The notes below the pieces were generated by a model, which saw nothing but the letters and a program-made list of their open reading frames with translations, was not told where the DNA came from and did not search any database. Shown in pieces: positions 1-5,002 of a DNA stretch of 5,002 nt (positions are counted from its first letter, which is position 1; every line of letters begins with the position of its first letter). Source of the DNA: a bacterium (lineage in GTDB: Bacteria; SZUA-182; SZUA-191); NCBI GenBank assembly GCA_003230535.1, contig QIEW01000381.1:1-5002 (forward strand), in the 5' to 3' direction. Both the position numbers and the translations under genes were made by a program.

Positions 1-91
1 AAAAGTCAAGAGAATAATCACCTTATTTCGCTATTTTTCAAATTATTTTTGGATTATCTACTACATGCAAAAACCTAACCGGACACTACTG
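1..91 (+). mobile_element. Probable right end of an insertion sequence (partial)
   Basis: The segment ends with CTAACCGGACACTACTG at 75-91, the exact reverse complement of 684-700 and close to 820-836. The repeat of this terminus three times within 850 bases points to a mobile-element end. In this orientation the element body lies to the left and continues out of the window. Frame +1 is open from base 1 to a TAA at 76-78 and would give a 25-residue tail ending LLDYLLHAKT-like (exactly FLDYLLHAKT). A transposase stop codon lying inside the terminal repeat is common in IS elements. Frame +2 is also open here, to 208, so the tail reading is not secure. The IS family cannot be named from this fragment. 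Confidence 0.35.
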
Positions 92-401
92 CATTTTTCC
101 TTAAATATTTCCCTGCTTTTTTCATATGAAATTGGTACTTTATCTATTTTTTCCTGGCATCTTTGCAAAGTCTTTGATATTGACCTAAATTTGTATGGAA
201 TCAGATGATGCAATATTCATACCATTTAAATAATAAAGAAGAAACACCACAACTGATAAGAATATTATTCCAATAATAACAATAGATTATCACTAATATC
301 TAATGACAAGGATTCTTTTCCTCTTTGGTACTCTCACATTTCAGGCGTTGTAACAATTTCGTAATAAGTAGATTTTTGCAAGTACCTCCAATAATAGCCA
401 T
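61..401 (-). pseudogene. Possible decayed minus-strand coding relics
   Basis: Three short open stretches on the minus strand read like protein but lie in different frames. From upstream to downstream they are: 401-300, 33 codons from an ATG, beginning MAIIGGTCKNLLITKLL; 286-185, 33 codons that look like one transmembrane helix (IIFLSVVVFLLYYLNG); and 213-61, 50 codons, Lys/Glu-rich, including KTLQRCQEKIDKV and YEKSREIFKEK. The last runs straight into the IS-like terminal repeat at 75-91, as if an insertion had cut the gene. One frameshifted small membrane-protein gene would explain all three. The DNA is AT-rich, however, so chance open frames are quite possible. I do not recognise a family and see no convincing ribosome-binding site. 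Confidence 0.2.
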
Positions 402-432
402 TAAACCAGAAATTCCTATACGTTCGAGTTAG

Positions 433-447
433 CGCACCTTCGGTGCG
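433..447 (+). terminator. Terminator-like hairpin 1
   Basis: CGCACC (433-438) and GGTGCG (442-447) pair perfectly around a TTC loop. A GAC and a five-T run (451-455) follow. The form suits a short Rho-independent terminator on the plus strand, although the T-run is displaced by three bases and no gene reads into it from the left. It may simply be the first stem of the repeat module. Confidence 0.35.
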
Positions 448-465
448 GACTTTTTAGGTTAGGTG

Positions 466-489
466 GTGGCAGGTTCTCAAACCTGCCAC
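466..489. repeat. Perfect inverted repeat, hairpin 2
   Basis: GTGGCAGGTT (466-475) pairs with AACCTGCCAC (480-489) in a perfect 10-bp stem with the four-base loop CTCA. The loop is the reverse complement of the loop of the next hairpin (TGAG, 509-512). This is a REP-like intergenic palindrome. No T-run follows, so termination is unlikely. Confidence 0.65.
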
Positions 490-498
490 TCGTTCAGA

Positions 499-522
499 CT
501 GTCGGGTCTGAGGACCCGACAG
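499..522. repeat. Perfect inverted repeat, hairpin 3
   Basis: CTGTCGGGTC (499-508) pairs with GACCCGACAG (513-522) in a perfect 10-bp, GC-rich stem with loop TGAG. It has the same stem and loop size as hairpin 2, nine bases upstream, and a complementary loop, so the two look like a deliberate pair. It is GC-rich compared with the flanking DNA, as expected of a dispersed repeat. Confidence 0.65.
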
Positions 523-683
523 CACATGGAGTTATATCTGCTTGTTTTGTTGGACATAAAAAAGGAAATTCCTATACGTTCAAGTTAAGAATCTGGGGAG
601 AAACAACAGAACGAACTAGGTCACCATAAGATGAATACCAGATGTCATCATTGAAATTACTCTTCATTTTAAGTAGTATTGAT

Positions 684-836
684 CAGTAGTGTCCGGTTAG
701 ATACTTGGATAAGCCGCAAAATACCTTTTAGTCCTCTCTCCCCCCTAGGGGAGAGGAAAAACAAGGAACTTCTGTTTCAAACCTGCCGGAATTATTGATT
801 TTTCCGGCTATGCAAGAAGCTAACCGGATAACACTG
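684..836. mobile_element. 153-bp MITE-like element
   Basis: The left end (684-721) and the reverse complement of the right end (836-800) align over about 38 positions with about 30 matches and one gap, counted by eye. Both outermost segments start CAGT and share TCCGGTTAG, CTTG and AGCCG. No open frame of useful size lies inside. The termini resemble the IS-like end at 65-94, which matches 810-839 at 25 of 30 positions, so the element could have been mobilised by that IS's transposase. The interior holds a palindrome at 736-755. No clear target-site duplication is visible. The right end lies 43 bp before the barrel gene's start. Confidence 0.5.
736..755. repeat. Internal hairpin of the MITE-like element
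   Basis: CTCTCCCC (736-743) pairs with GGGGAGAG (748-755) around the loop CCTA. A run of A rather than T follows on the plus strand. Read on the minus strand, the stem is followed by a mixed sequence without a T-run, so a terminator role is not supported in either direction. It probably serves as the structural core of the short element. Confidence 0.5.
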
Positions 837-848
837 CATCTGGTTAGC
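819..848 (+). promoter_or_regulatory. Hairpin just upstream of the barrel gene
   Basis: GCTAACCGGAT (819-829) pairs with ATCTGGTTAGC (838-848) as an 11-bp stem with one G-T pair and an eight-base loop. It is made from the right terminal repeat of the MITE-like element plus the 12 bases after it, and ends 31 bp before the chosen start codon. If transcription enters from upstream it would form in the leader. A role in expression is inference. Confidence 0.3.
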
Positions 849-863
849 AAATATGTCATATTT

Positions 864-869
864 TATAAT
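864..869 (+). promoter_or_regulatory. Candidate -10 box (TATAAT)
   Basis: A perfect TATAAT lies at 864-869. The best-spaced -35 candidate (841-846, TGGTTA, 17-bp spacer) is poor. A start site about seven bases downstream would fall at the G-run, giving an almost leaderless message for ATG 880 and leaving out the apparent Shine-Dalgarno. The match may therefore be a chance one in AT-rich DNA, or the promoter may lie further upstream in the MITE. Confidence 0.2.
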
Positions 870-879
870 GGGGGGGAAC

Positions 880-1887
880 ATGAGAAAATGCTGTCCTGTA
901 TTAATCTTCTTGGTGGCGATAAGTTTATCGTCTATTTGTTGGGCAATTGATGTTGGAAATATACCTTACAAAGAAGGTTTCTTTGTGGAAGTAAAACATG
1001 ATTATTCTTACCGGAAAATAGAGCTTGATGAAGAAACAGAGATTGTCGATACAACCCTTGAGCGTATCTCAGAAAATCCTATAGATCAAAAAAATATAAG
1101 TGTTACTTTAGATGATTTAGACGGTGCAGAAATTCTGGAAAGAGCATATTTAAAACTATCATATGCAAAGAAGTTCAAAGAAAGAAAAAGGGGCCTGTTT
1201 TCAAAAAATAGTTTAGCCAAGGAAAAAGTATACCTATATGGCATCTATATAAAAGCTGGTACGGCCAAGCTTAAATTTGATGATGCTGACGCCAGCCTCC
1301 ACCAAATAAAGACTAGCCGGAATATGGAAATAAAATCAGAATTGGATGGGATTGGAGAGATAGAAGGAGAGTGGGGATTTTTTGGGGGAATAGGTGTAAA
1401 CCTAGTGTATCTGAACAGCGATCTATTTGATATAGGTTTAGATTTACAATACAACTATCAAAAAGTGGATAGTTCGGACACTTTATACGAAAACTCACAG
1501 ATAGATGATATACCAGGCAACCGGAAATATGAAGAGCGGGAATCAGCCGAAATTGAAGACATAACCACCCAAGAAGCCCATGCCGCCATAGTAATTAGCC
1601 GCAGGATGGGCAATTTTATTCCTTATGGCGGCGCTAAAGTATCTTGGTACCGGACGGAATATTCCGGCGAATGGAGCTACCTTTATGCCTATAGCGATGA
1701 GATTACCCCTGATAATGATTATAAATATAAAGGAGATGAAGATATCTCATTTAAAACTGTTTCCAGATATTACGGCGCCCTATTCTTAGGGACTGATTAT
1801 GAGTTGTCGGACCAATTGGTGTTGAATGGAGAAATAAGGGCGGGGGAGGAGTTTGCTATAAACGTTGGTTTAGGTTGGATGTTTTAA
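880..1887 (+). CDS. Outer-membrane beta-barrel protein
   Basis: This is a 335-residue exported protein, most likely a small outer-membrane barrel. Residues 1-22 form a signal peptide: MRK, a hydrophobic core (VLIFLVAISL), and a cleavage site after CWA. The mature part has many alternating, Gly/aromatic-rich strands, at about 32-50, 89-100, 118-133, 164-178, 184-196, 234-243, 247-263, 290-309, 312-322 and 324-335. Acidic, loop-like stretches separate them. It ends AINVGLGWMF, a C-terminal strand with terminal Phe, the usual BAM recognition signal. IPYGGAKVSW near 247 is typical of such barrels. ATG 880 is preferred over the in-frame ATGs at 853 and 868 because only 880 puts the basic n-region at the front, and a seven-G run (870-876) can act as a weak Shine-Dalgarno. 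It is followed after 30 bp by the beta-helix gene, so the two are probably co-transcribed. I recognise no named family; its cargo or partner is unknown. Confidence 0.8.
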   Translation: MRKCCPVLIFLVAISLSSICWAIDVGNIPYKEGFFVEVKHDYSYRKIELDEETEIVDTTLERISENPIDQKNISVTLDDLDGAEILERAYLKLSYAKKFKERKRGLFSKNSLAKEKVYLYGIYIKAGTAKLKFDDADASLHQIKTSRNMEIKSELDGIGEIEGEWGFFGGIGVNLVYLNSDLFDIGLDLQYNYQKVDSSDTLYENSQIDDIPGNRKYEERESAEIEDITTQEAHAAIVISRRMGNFIPYGGAKVSWYRTEYSGEWSYLYAYSDEITPDNDYKYKGDEDISFKTVSRYYGALFLGTDYELSDQLVLNGEIRAGEEFAINVGLGWMF

Positions 1888-1917
1888 CATAAACAATGTT
1901 TCAAGGAGATAACGATT

Positions 1918-4590
1918 ATGATACGCAAAGTTTTATTTGCCCTGCCCCTGGGGTTGCTAATCCTAATTCATGGGTTGAGTTATGGAGCGACATTAAATGT
2001 ACCGCTGGAGTATTCTACAATACAATCTGCCATTGATGATGCTAAGACTGGGGATGAGGTCTTAGTGGACGACGGGATATATTCGGATATCAACTTTGGA
2101 GGTAAAGCCATCACCGTCCGGTCCGTCAATGGCGCCGCCAGCACCACCATTGACGGCAATGCCGACGGCAGCGTAGTTACCTTTGAGAATAGCGAGACGC
2201 CAAGCTCGGCGCTGACGGGATTTACCATTACCAATGGGCAAGCAACAAATGGCGGCGGGATTTTTTGCGATAAGTCATCTTCACCGACGATAACCAGTTG
2301 TATAATCAGCGGCAACTCGGCTACTAGCTTGGGAGGTGGTATATACTGCCAGGATAATTCCCATCCCACAATCACCAATTGCATCATCAGTAATAATACG
2401 TCATCTTCTGAGGGTGGTGGTATTTATTGTTCTGTTTCAGATCCCATAATCACCAATTGCACCATAACAGGCAACTCAGCTAGTCTTGGAGGTGGTATTT
2501 ATTATGCGAAAAACTCTTCGCCTTCAGGGGTTAATATCATACTCTGGGGAGATACTACTCCTGAAATTGAGTCAGACCTGACCGGCTCTATCGACATCAA
2601 CTATTCTGATGTCCAGCAGAGTTCAGGTATCTATTCAGGAACCGGCAACATCAATGACGATCCACAGTTTAAAGGTGGCGGCGATTACCACCTAACTGTA
2701 AAATCACTCTGTATTGATGTTGGTACAGACGACACAGAGATTTATTCAAATCTCCCCCCCGATGATATAGATGGCGAGAGCCGACCCAAGGGGGAAGGCT
2801 ATGACATGGGAGCATATGAATATCCTTGTCCGGATAAGGATAGTGACGGCTACTTTGCAGAAGAAGGGTGCGGTACGGAAATAGACTGTGACGATAATGA
2901 TCGCACCGTATTTCCCGGCGCTCCGGAGCGCTGCAACGGTATAGACAATGACTGTGATGGGGTAATAGATAATGACGGAAATTGTATAAATTGTCCAATT
3001 TATGTCCCTGATGATTACCTCACTATCCAAGGGGCAATTGATGATGCCTTTGAGGACTGTGACGTAATCGTTAAAGATGGAGTATATCTGGAGAATATCA
3101 ATTTCCAGGGTAAGCCTATTGTTGTCCGCTCGGAAAATGGCCCCGCTAATACCATTATTAACGGTAACGCTGGCAATAGTGTGGTAATTTTTGAAAACAG
3201 TGAGGTTGCCAGTTCGGTTTTGGAGGGATTTACCATTATCAATGGTAAAGCTGTTAACGGTGGTGGCATTAGGTGCGATTTCTCATCGCCAACGATTAGA
3301 AATTGCATAATCAGCAGTAATAGTGCTCTGGATGATGGCGGCGGTATCCATTGCCGGTTCTCTAATCCGGAAATAATTAATTGCACTATTAGCGATAATT
3401 TGGCAACTAATGAAGGCGGTGGGATTTTCTGTCAGGAATCCTCGCCGCAGCTAGTCAATTGTACGATTAGCGGAAACGAAGCGGCAGATTACAATGGCGG
3501 TGGAATTGCTTGTTTTTCATATTCAAATTTAACTGTAGTCAATAGTATTTTATGGAATAATACAGCCGGGGAAAAAGGTAATGAAATCTATCTAAGTTTT
3601 TACAGTTTTGCAGATATTTCCTACTCAGATGTTCGGCAGAATTCAGGCATCTATCCAGGAACCGGAAACATCAATGACGATCCACTGTTTGTGGGCGGCG
3701 ACTACCACTTGTCCGCCGGTTCACCTTGTATTGATAGAGCTACCGCCACCGCCGCGCCGGCTGATGATGTAGATGGTGATCCCCGACCCCAGGGCGCAGG
3801 CTATGATATGGGGTCTGATGAATATCTGGAGTGTACGGATGAAGACGGAGATACATATGCAATTGAAGGTTATAGTTGTGGCGAGGTCGACTGCGCTGAT
3901 GATGATAAAGAAACATATCCCGGCGCTGATGAGCTATGCGACGGCAAAGATAATGATTGCGACGATGTAGTGCCCCCTGATGAAGCTGATGCCGACGAGG
4001 ATGACTATCGTATCTGCAATGGCGACTGTGACGATGATGACCGCAATACTTACCCTGGGGCCCCGGAGCTATGCGATGGCAAAGACAATGATTGCGATGG
4101 CGTTGTACCTGATAATGAGGCCGATGCCGATGAGGATAACTACCGCATCTGCGAAGGCGATTGCGATGACGATGATCCGGCCATAAATCCCGGGGCTACC
4201 GAAGTTTGCGATGGGATAGACAATAACTGTGATGGGCAGATAGATGAGGAGGCATGTTTGCCTACACTCACAATCTCTACCGATAAGTCCTCCTATACAA
4301 GTGGAGATAACATGAAGGCAATCCTTGAGGTAATTTCTGGAAAGCCCACGGTAGCCGATCTATACATCCGCCTCCATTTTCCCAACGGGGCATACAAATA
4401 TTATCCCACCTGGAGTAGCTTCCCTAAACCTGCGATGCGCAATTGGACGGTAACAAACTACGACCCGGATGTATTCTTCAGCTACACCTTTAAGGGAAGT
4501 GAAGCTCAAGGTAATTATAAATGGCAAGCCGCCCTCACCGAGCCAGGAACACATAATATTATCGGTCACATAATATTATCGGTAATATAA
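1918..4590 (+). CDS. Exported beta-helix / MopE-motif repeat protein
   Basis: This is an 890-residue secreted or surface protein, with AAGGAG (1903-1908) nine bases before the ATG. Domains in order: signal peptide 1-24; parallel beta-helix 26-303, starting with the STIQSAIDDA...GDEVLV motif, with GGGI(F/Y)C rungs every 25-27 residues and closing with a choice-of-anchor-Q-like segment (DIDGESRP...GYDMGAYEY); MopE-type unit 304-359; second beta-helix 362-636, a duplicate of the first; three more MopE-type units at 639-780; and a C-terminal beta-sandwich-like domain at 783-890. MopE units carry DxDxDG-like acidic loops, DCDDxD, PGAxExCDG and DN(D/N)CDG with about four Cys each, implying Ca2+ or other metal binding and disulfides. 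In Methylococcus, MopE binds copper, but copper binding here is not shown. No enzyme active site is evident, so a structural, adhesive or matrix role is inferred. The final residues are altered by a 17-bp frameshifting duplication. The neighbouring barrel gene is a possible outer-membrane partner. Confidence 0.88.
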   Translation: MIRKVLFALPLGLLILIHGLSYGATLNVPLEYSTIQSAIDDAKTGDEVLVDDGIYSDINFGGKAITVRSVNGAASTTIDGNADGSVVTFENSETPSSALTGFTITNGQATNGGGIFCDKSSSPTITSCIISGNSATSLGGGIYCQDNSHPTITNCIISNNTSSSEGGGIYCSVSDPIITNCTITGNSASLGGGIYYAKNSSPSGVNIILWGDTTPEIESDLTGSIDINYSDVQQSSGIYSGTGNINDDPQFKGGGDYHLTVKSLCIDVGTDDTEIYSNLPPDDIDGESRPKGEGYDMGAYEYPCPDKDSDGYFAEEGCGTEIDCDDNDRTVFPGAPERCNGIDNDCDGVIDNDGNCINCPIYVPDDYLTIQGAIDDAFEDCDVIVKDGVYLENINFQGKPIVVRSENGPANTIINGNAGNSVVIFENSEVASSVLEGFTIINGKAVNGGGIRCDFSSPTIRNCIISSNSALDDGGGIHCRFSNPEIINCTISDNLATNEGGGIFCQESSPQLVNCTISGNEAADYNGGGIACFSYSNLTVVNSILWNNTAGEKGNEIYLSFYSFADISYSDVRQNSGIYPGTGNINDDPLFVGGDYHLSAGSPCIDRATATAAPADDVDGDPRPQGAGYDMGSDEYLECTDEDGDTYAIEGYSCGEVDCADDDKETYPGADELCDGKDNDCDDVVPPDEADADEDDYRICNGDCDDDDRNTYPGAPELCDGKDNDCDGVVPDNEADADEDNYRICEGDCDDDDPAINPGATEVCDGIDNNCDGQIDEEACLPTLTISTDKSSYTSGDNMKAILEVISGKPTVADLYIRLHFPNGAYKYYPTWSSFPKPAMRNWTVTNYDPDVFFSYTFKGSEAQGNYKWQAALTEPGTHNIIGHIILSVI
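1999..2823 (+). repeat. Beta-helix module, copy 1
   Basis: Residues 28-302 duplicate residues 363-636 at an offset of 334-340 residues. Shared landmarks in order are TIQxAIDDA, FENSE, GFTI-NG, NGGGI-C, the NC(I/T)IS rungs, YSDV, and SGIY-GTGNINDDP then DYHL. They end with D(I/V)DG-RP and GYDMG. The Cys residues after GGGI and in the NC rungs recur at equivalent places, so they should stack into ladders along the solenoid. The GGGI...xxGN rung pattern recalls chlamydial Pmp-type repeats. Confidence 0.75.
3004..3825 (+). repeat. Beta-helix module, copy 2
   Basis: Residues 363-636 form the second copy of the beta-helix. Each copy is followed by MopE-type motif, so the ancestral unit was helix plus metal-binding motif. 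A 66-bp patch (2605-2670 against 3625-3690) is 58/66 identical at the DNA level, clearly higher than the surrounding copies. This copy has its own Cys series (GGGIRC, GGGIHC, GGGIFC, GGGIAC). Confidence 0.75.
3937..4206 (+). repeat. Two tandem 135-bp MopE-motif repeats
   Basis: Units 3937-4071 and 4072-4206 encode residues 674-718 and 719-763, and a third partial unit follows from 4207. The period is exactly 45 residues: Cys 659/704/749, 674/719/764 and 681/726/771 line up. Many differences between the units are at third codon positions (for example GAC/GAT, GAA/GAG), so the repeat is kept by selection on the protein rather than being a very recent DNA copy. Confidence 0.8.
4550..4583 (+). 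repeat. Perfect 17-bp tandem duplication in the 3' end of the gene
   Basis: CACATAATATTATCGGT occurs twice without a spacer, at 4550-4566 and 4567-4583. Because 17 is not a multiple of three, the second copy is read in another frame (HIILSV), ending at TAA 4588-4590. With one copy removed the frame would run on from G883 as NISATEFSFGE to TAG 4617-4619, an ending with a proper alternating beta-strand. The duplication therefore appears to be a recent frameshifting mutation. Confidence 0.85.
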
Positions 4591-4608
4591 GCGCGACGGA
4601 GTTTAGTT

Positions 4609-4652
4609 TTGGGGAGTAGCTGAATATTCCTGAGGTTGAATATCATCCCCAA
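4609..4652 (+). terminator. Weak imperfect hairpin after the operon
   Basis: TTGGGGA (4609-4615) can pair with TCCCCAA (4646-4652), and inside it ATATTC (4624-4629) with GAATAT (4638-4643) around an eight-base loop. The two stems are separated by unpaired bases and no T-run follows. This is the best candidate for transcript-end structure behind the beta-helix gene, but it is not a convincing Rho-independent terminator. Confidence 0.25.
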
Positions 4653-4712
4653 TGTATATCTTACCTTACATAACAAATGACTAGTAGAGCGTTTTCTTAA
4701 AAAGGTTCCGTA

Positions 4713-4838
4713 TTATATTATGGCAAAATCAAACTTTCTCCAACGGTATACAACTGGCGATTCATTTATCTCGGAAATTCCTTTTAATATTCCTATTACG
4801 GGCTCTTCCAGTGATTGTACTCGAATGTCCTTAACCCC
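4713..4838 (-). pseudogene. 3' remnant of an unknown minus-strand gene cut by an IS
   Basis: On the minus strand the frame runs from about 4838 to the stop at 4715-4713. It gives 41 residues, beginning GVKDIRVQSLEEPVIG and ending YRWRKFDFAII. The composition and alternation look like genuine protein, with AT-rich codons (GAA, ATA, GGA, AAA) as expected here. The frame loses its upstream part exactly where the IS4-like terminal sequence begins: only four more codons are open before a TAA inside the IS end. The simplest reading is a gene convergent to the beta-helix gene, truncated by the insertion. I do not recognise the family. The opposite strand has a 44-codon frame (4720-4854), which I take to be its shadow. 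Confidence 0.4.
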
Positions 4839-5002
4839 AATACGGTTCACTTAAGCTAATATTTATGCTATACTACTGTTATCACAGTAAAACAGTGGAG
4901 GATCATAAATGTGGCTCGAACAAGTGCGGTATTAGCGGATGGTAGCAGGGTTACGGATCATATTAGTTTAGGGGTGTTAGCGAAGACGTTTCCGGCAGAG
5001 AG
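4838..5002 (+). mobile_element. IS4-family insertion sequence, left end (partial)
   Basis: The left terminus is placed at about 4838. CAATACGGTTCACTTAAG (4838-4855) resembles the IS4-type terminal repeat as I remember it (a CGATCAGTTAAG-like core), and the minus-strand remnant loses its frame here. A promoter candidate inside the end is TTCACT (4846-4851) and TATACT (4869-4874) with a 17-bp spacer. ACTGTT (4875-4880) and AACAGT (4891-4896) can pair just before the Shine-Dalgarno. The element continues beyond the window, so the right end and target duplication cannot be seen. The exact left boundary is uncertain by several bases. Confidence 0.55.
4911..5002 (+). CDS. IS4-family transposase, N-terminal fragment
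   Basis: This is the first 30 codons of a DDE transposase, cut by the window edge. The start is GTG 4911, with GGAGG at 4897-4901 and a nine-base spacer. The overlapping ATG at 4909 is out of frame and stops after eight codons. The peptide contains RVTDHISLGVLAKTFPAE. This matches the usual beginning of the IS4 transposase N-terminal domain (Pfam Nterm_IS4 type: a short leader, then L-D-ISLGVLA--FP-E). The catalytic DDE residues would lie downstream. The protein would be expressed from the promoter within the IS end and act in cut-and-paste transposition of the element. Whether the copy is intact cannot be judged. Confidence 0.75.
   Translation, partial: MARTSAVLADGSRVTDHISLGVLAKTFPAE

Larger units (their letters stand above)
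409..587. repeat. Direct-repeat-bounded hairpin module
   Basis: A 23-bp direct repeat occurs at 409-431 and 565-587, beginning GAAATTCCTATACGTTC, with a single mismatch (G426 versus A582) and an offset of 156 bp. Between the copies lie three hairpins (433-447, 466-489, 499-522), then about 40 bases without obvious structure. The arrangement resembles a REP/BIME-type intergenic repeat or a small non-autonomous inserted module in which one direct repeat arose by duplication. No reading frame of note lies inside. Confidence 0.5.

Noticed and set aside
409-421. GAAATTCCTATAC resembles one 13-bp arm of the yeast FRT site (12 of 13).
   Set aside because: No inverted second arm or 8-bp core is present, and the motif belongs to a longer 23-bp direct repeat; chance similarity.
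588-683. Looked for a gene, RNA or hairpin between the direct repeat and the MITE-like element.
   Set aside because: No open frame, stem or recognisable motif that I can support.
853-879. Upstream in-frame ATGs at 853 and 868 as the start of the barrel gene.
   Set aside because: They would put nine extra residues before a standard signal peptide, and no ribosome-binding site precedes 853.
931-945. Cys near the end of the barrel protein's signal peptide as a lipoprotein site.
   Set aside because: The residue before the Cys is Ile, not Gly/Ala/Ser, so no lipobox; a signal peptidase I site after CWA fits better.
1980-3386. Several long minus-strand frames across the beta-helix gene.
   Set aside because: They are shadows of the repetitive codons of the plus-strand gene, without ribosome-binding sites or sensible composition.
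3773-4186. Plus-strand Met/Ile/Thr-rich frames overlapping the Asp-rich MopE region.
   Set aside because: They come from GAT/GAC-rich codons read in another frame; low-complexity shadow peptides.
3937-4260. Regular repeats that might suggest a CRISPR array.
   Set aside because: The period is an exact 45-codon protein repeat with mostly synonymous changes and no unique spacers.
4720-4854. A plus-strand frame of 44 codons starting ATG.
   Set aside because: It has no Shine-Dalgarno, runs across the presumed IS boundary, and the opposite strand reads more like protein.

Overview
The window looks like part of the genome of a diderm (Gram-negative-type) bacterium with moderately AT-rich DNA. Two adjacent forward genes encode exported proteins. 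One is an outer-membrane beta-barrel ending in Phe. The other is a large right-handed beta-helix protein with MopE-type Asp/Cys-rich metal-binding motifs. This combination is common in Desulfobacterota, Myxococcota and several uncultured candidate phyla, but nothing here fixes the taxon.

Layout: 1-852 holds no intact gene. It contains what looks like the right end of an insertion sequence (to about 91), faint minus-strand coding relics (61-401), a cluster of three hairpins bounded by a 23-bp direct repeat (409-587), and a 153-bp MITE-like element (684-836). The MITE's terminal inverted repeats match the IS-like end at the left edge. The beta-barrel gene (880-1887) follows 43 bp after the MITE. 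After a 30-bp gap with a good Shine-Dalgarno comes the 890-residue beta-helix/MopE gene (1918-4590), so the two are probably one operon. Its last codons are altered by a perfect 17-bp tandem duplication (4550-4583) that shifts the frame and replaces the original C-terminal strand. The remainder (4591-5002) carries a weak hairpin, the 3' remnant of an unknown minus-strand gene (4713-4838), and the left end of an IS4-family insertion sequence. That IS appears to have interrupted the minus-strand gene, and its transposase starts at GTG 4911 and runs off the window.

Inferred function: the operon makes a surface or periplasmic pair, a small outer-membrane barrel plus a long, calcium- or metal-binding, Cys-rich beta-solenoid. 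No catalytic machinery, defence system, RNA gene or CRISPR array is visible. The most informative observations are the mobile-element scars around the operon and the recent frameshifting duplication at the end of the beta-helix gene.
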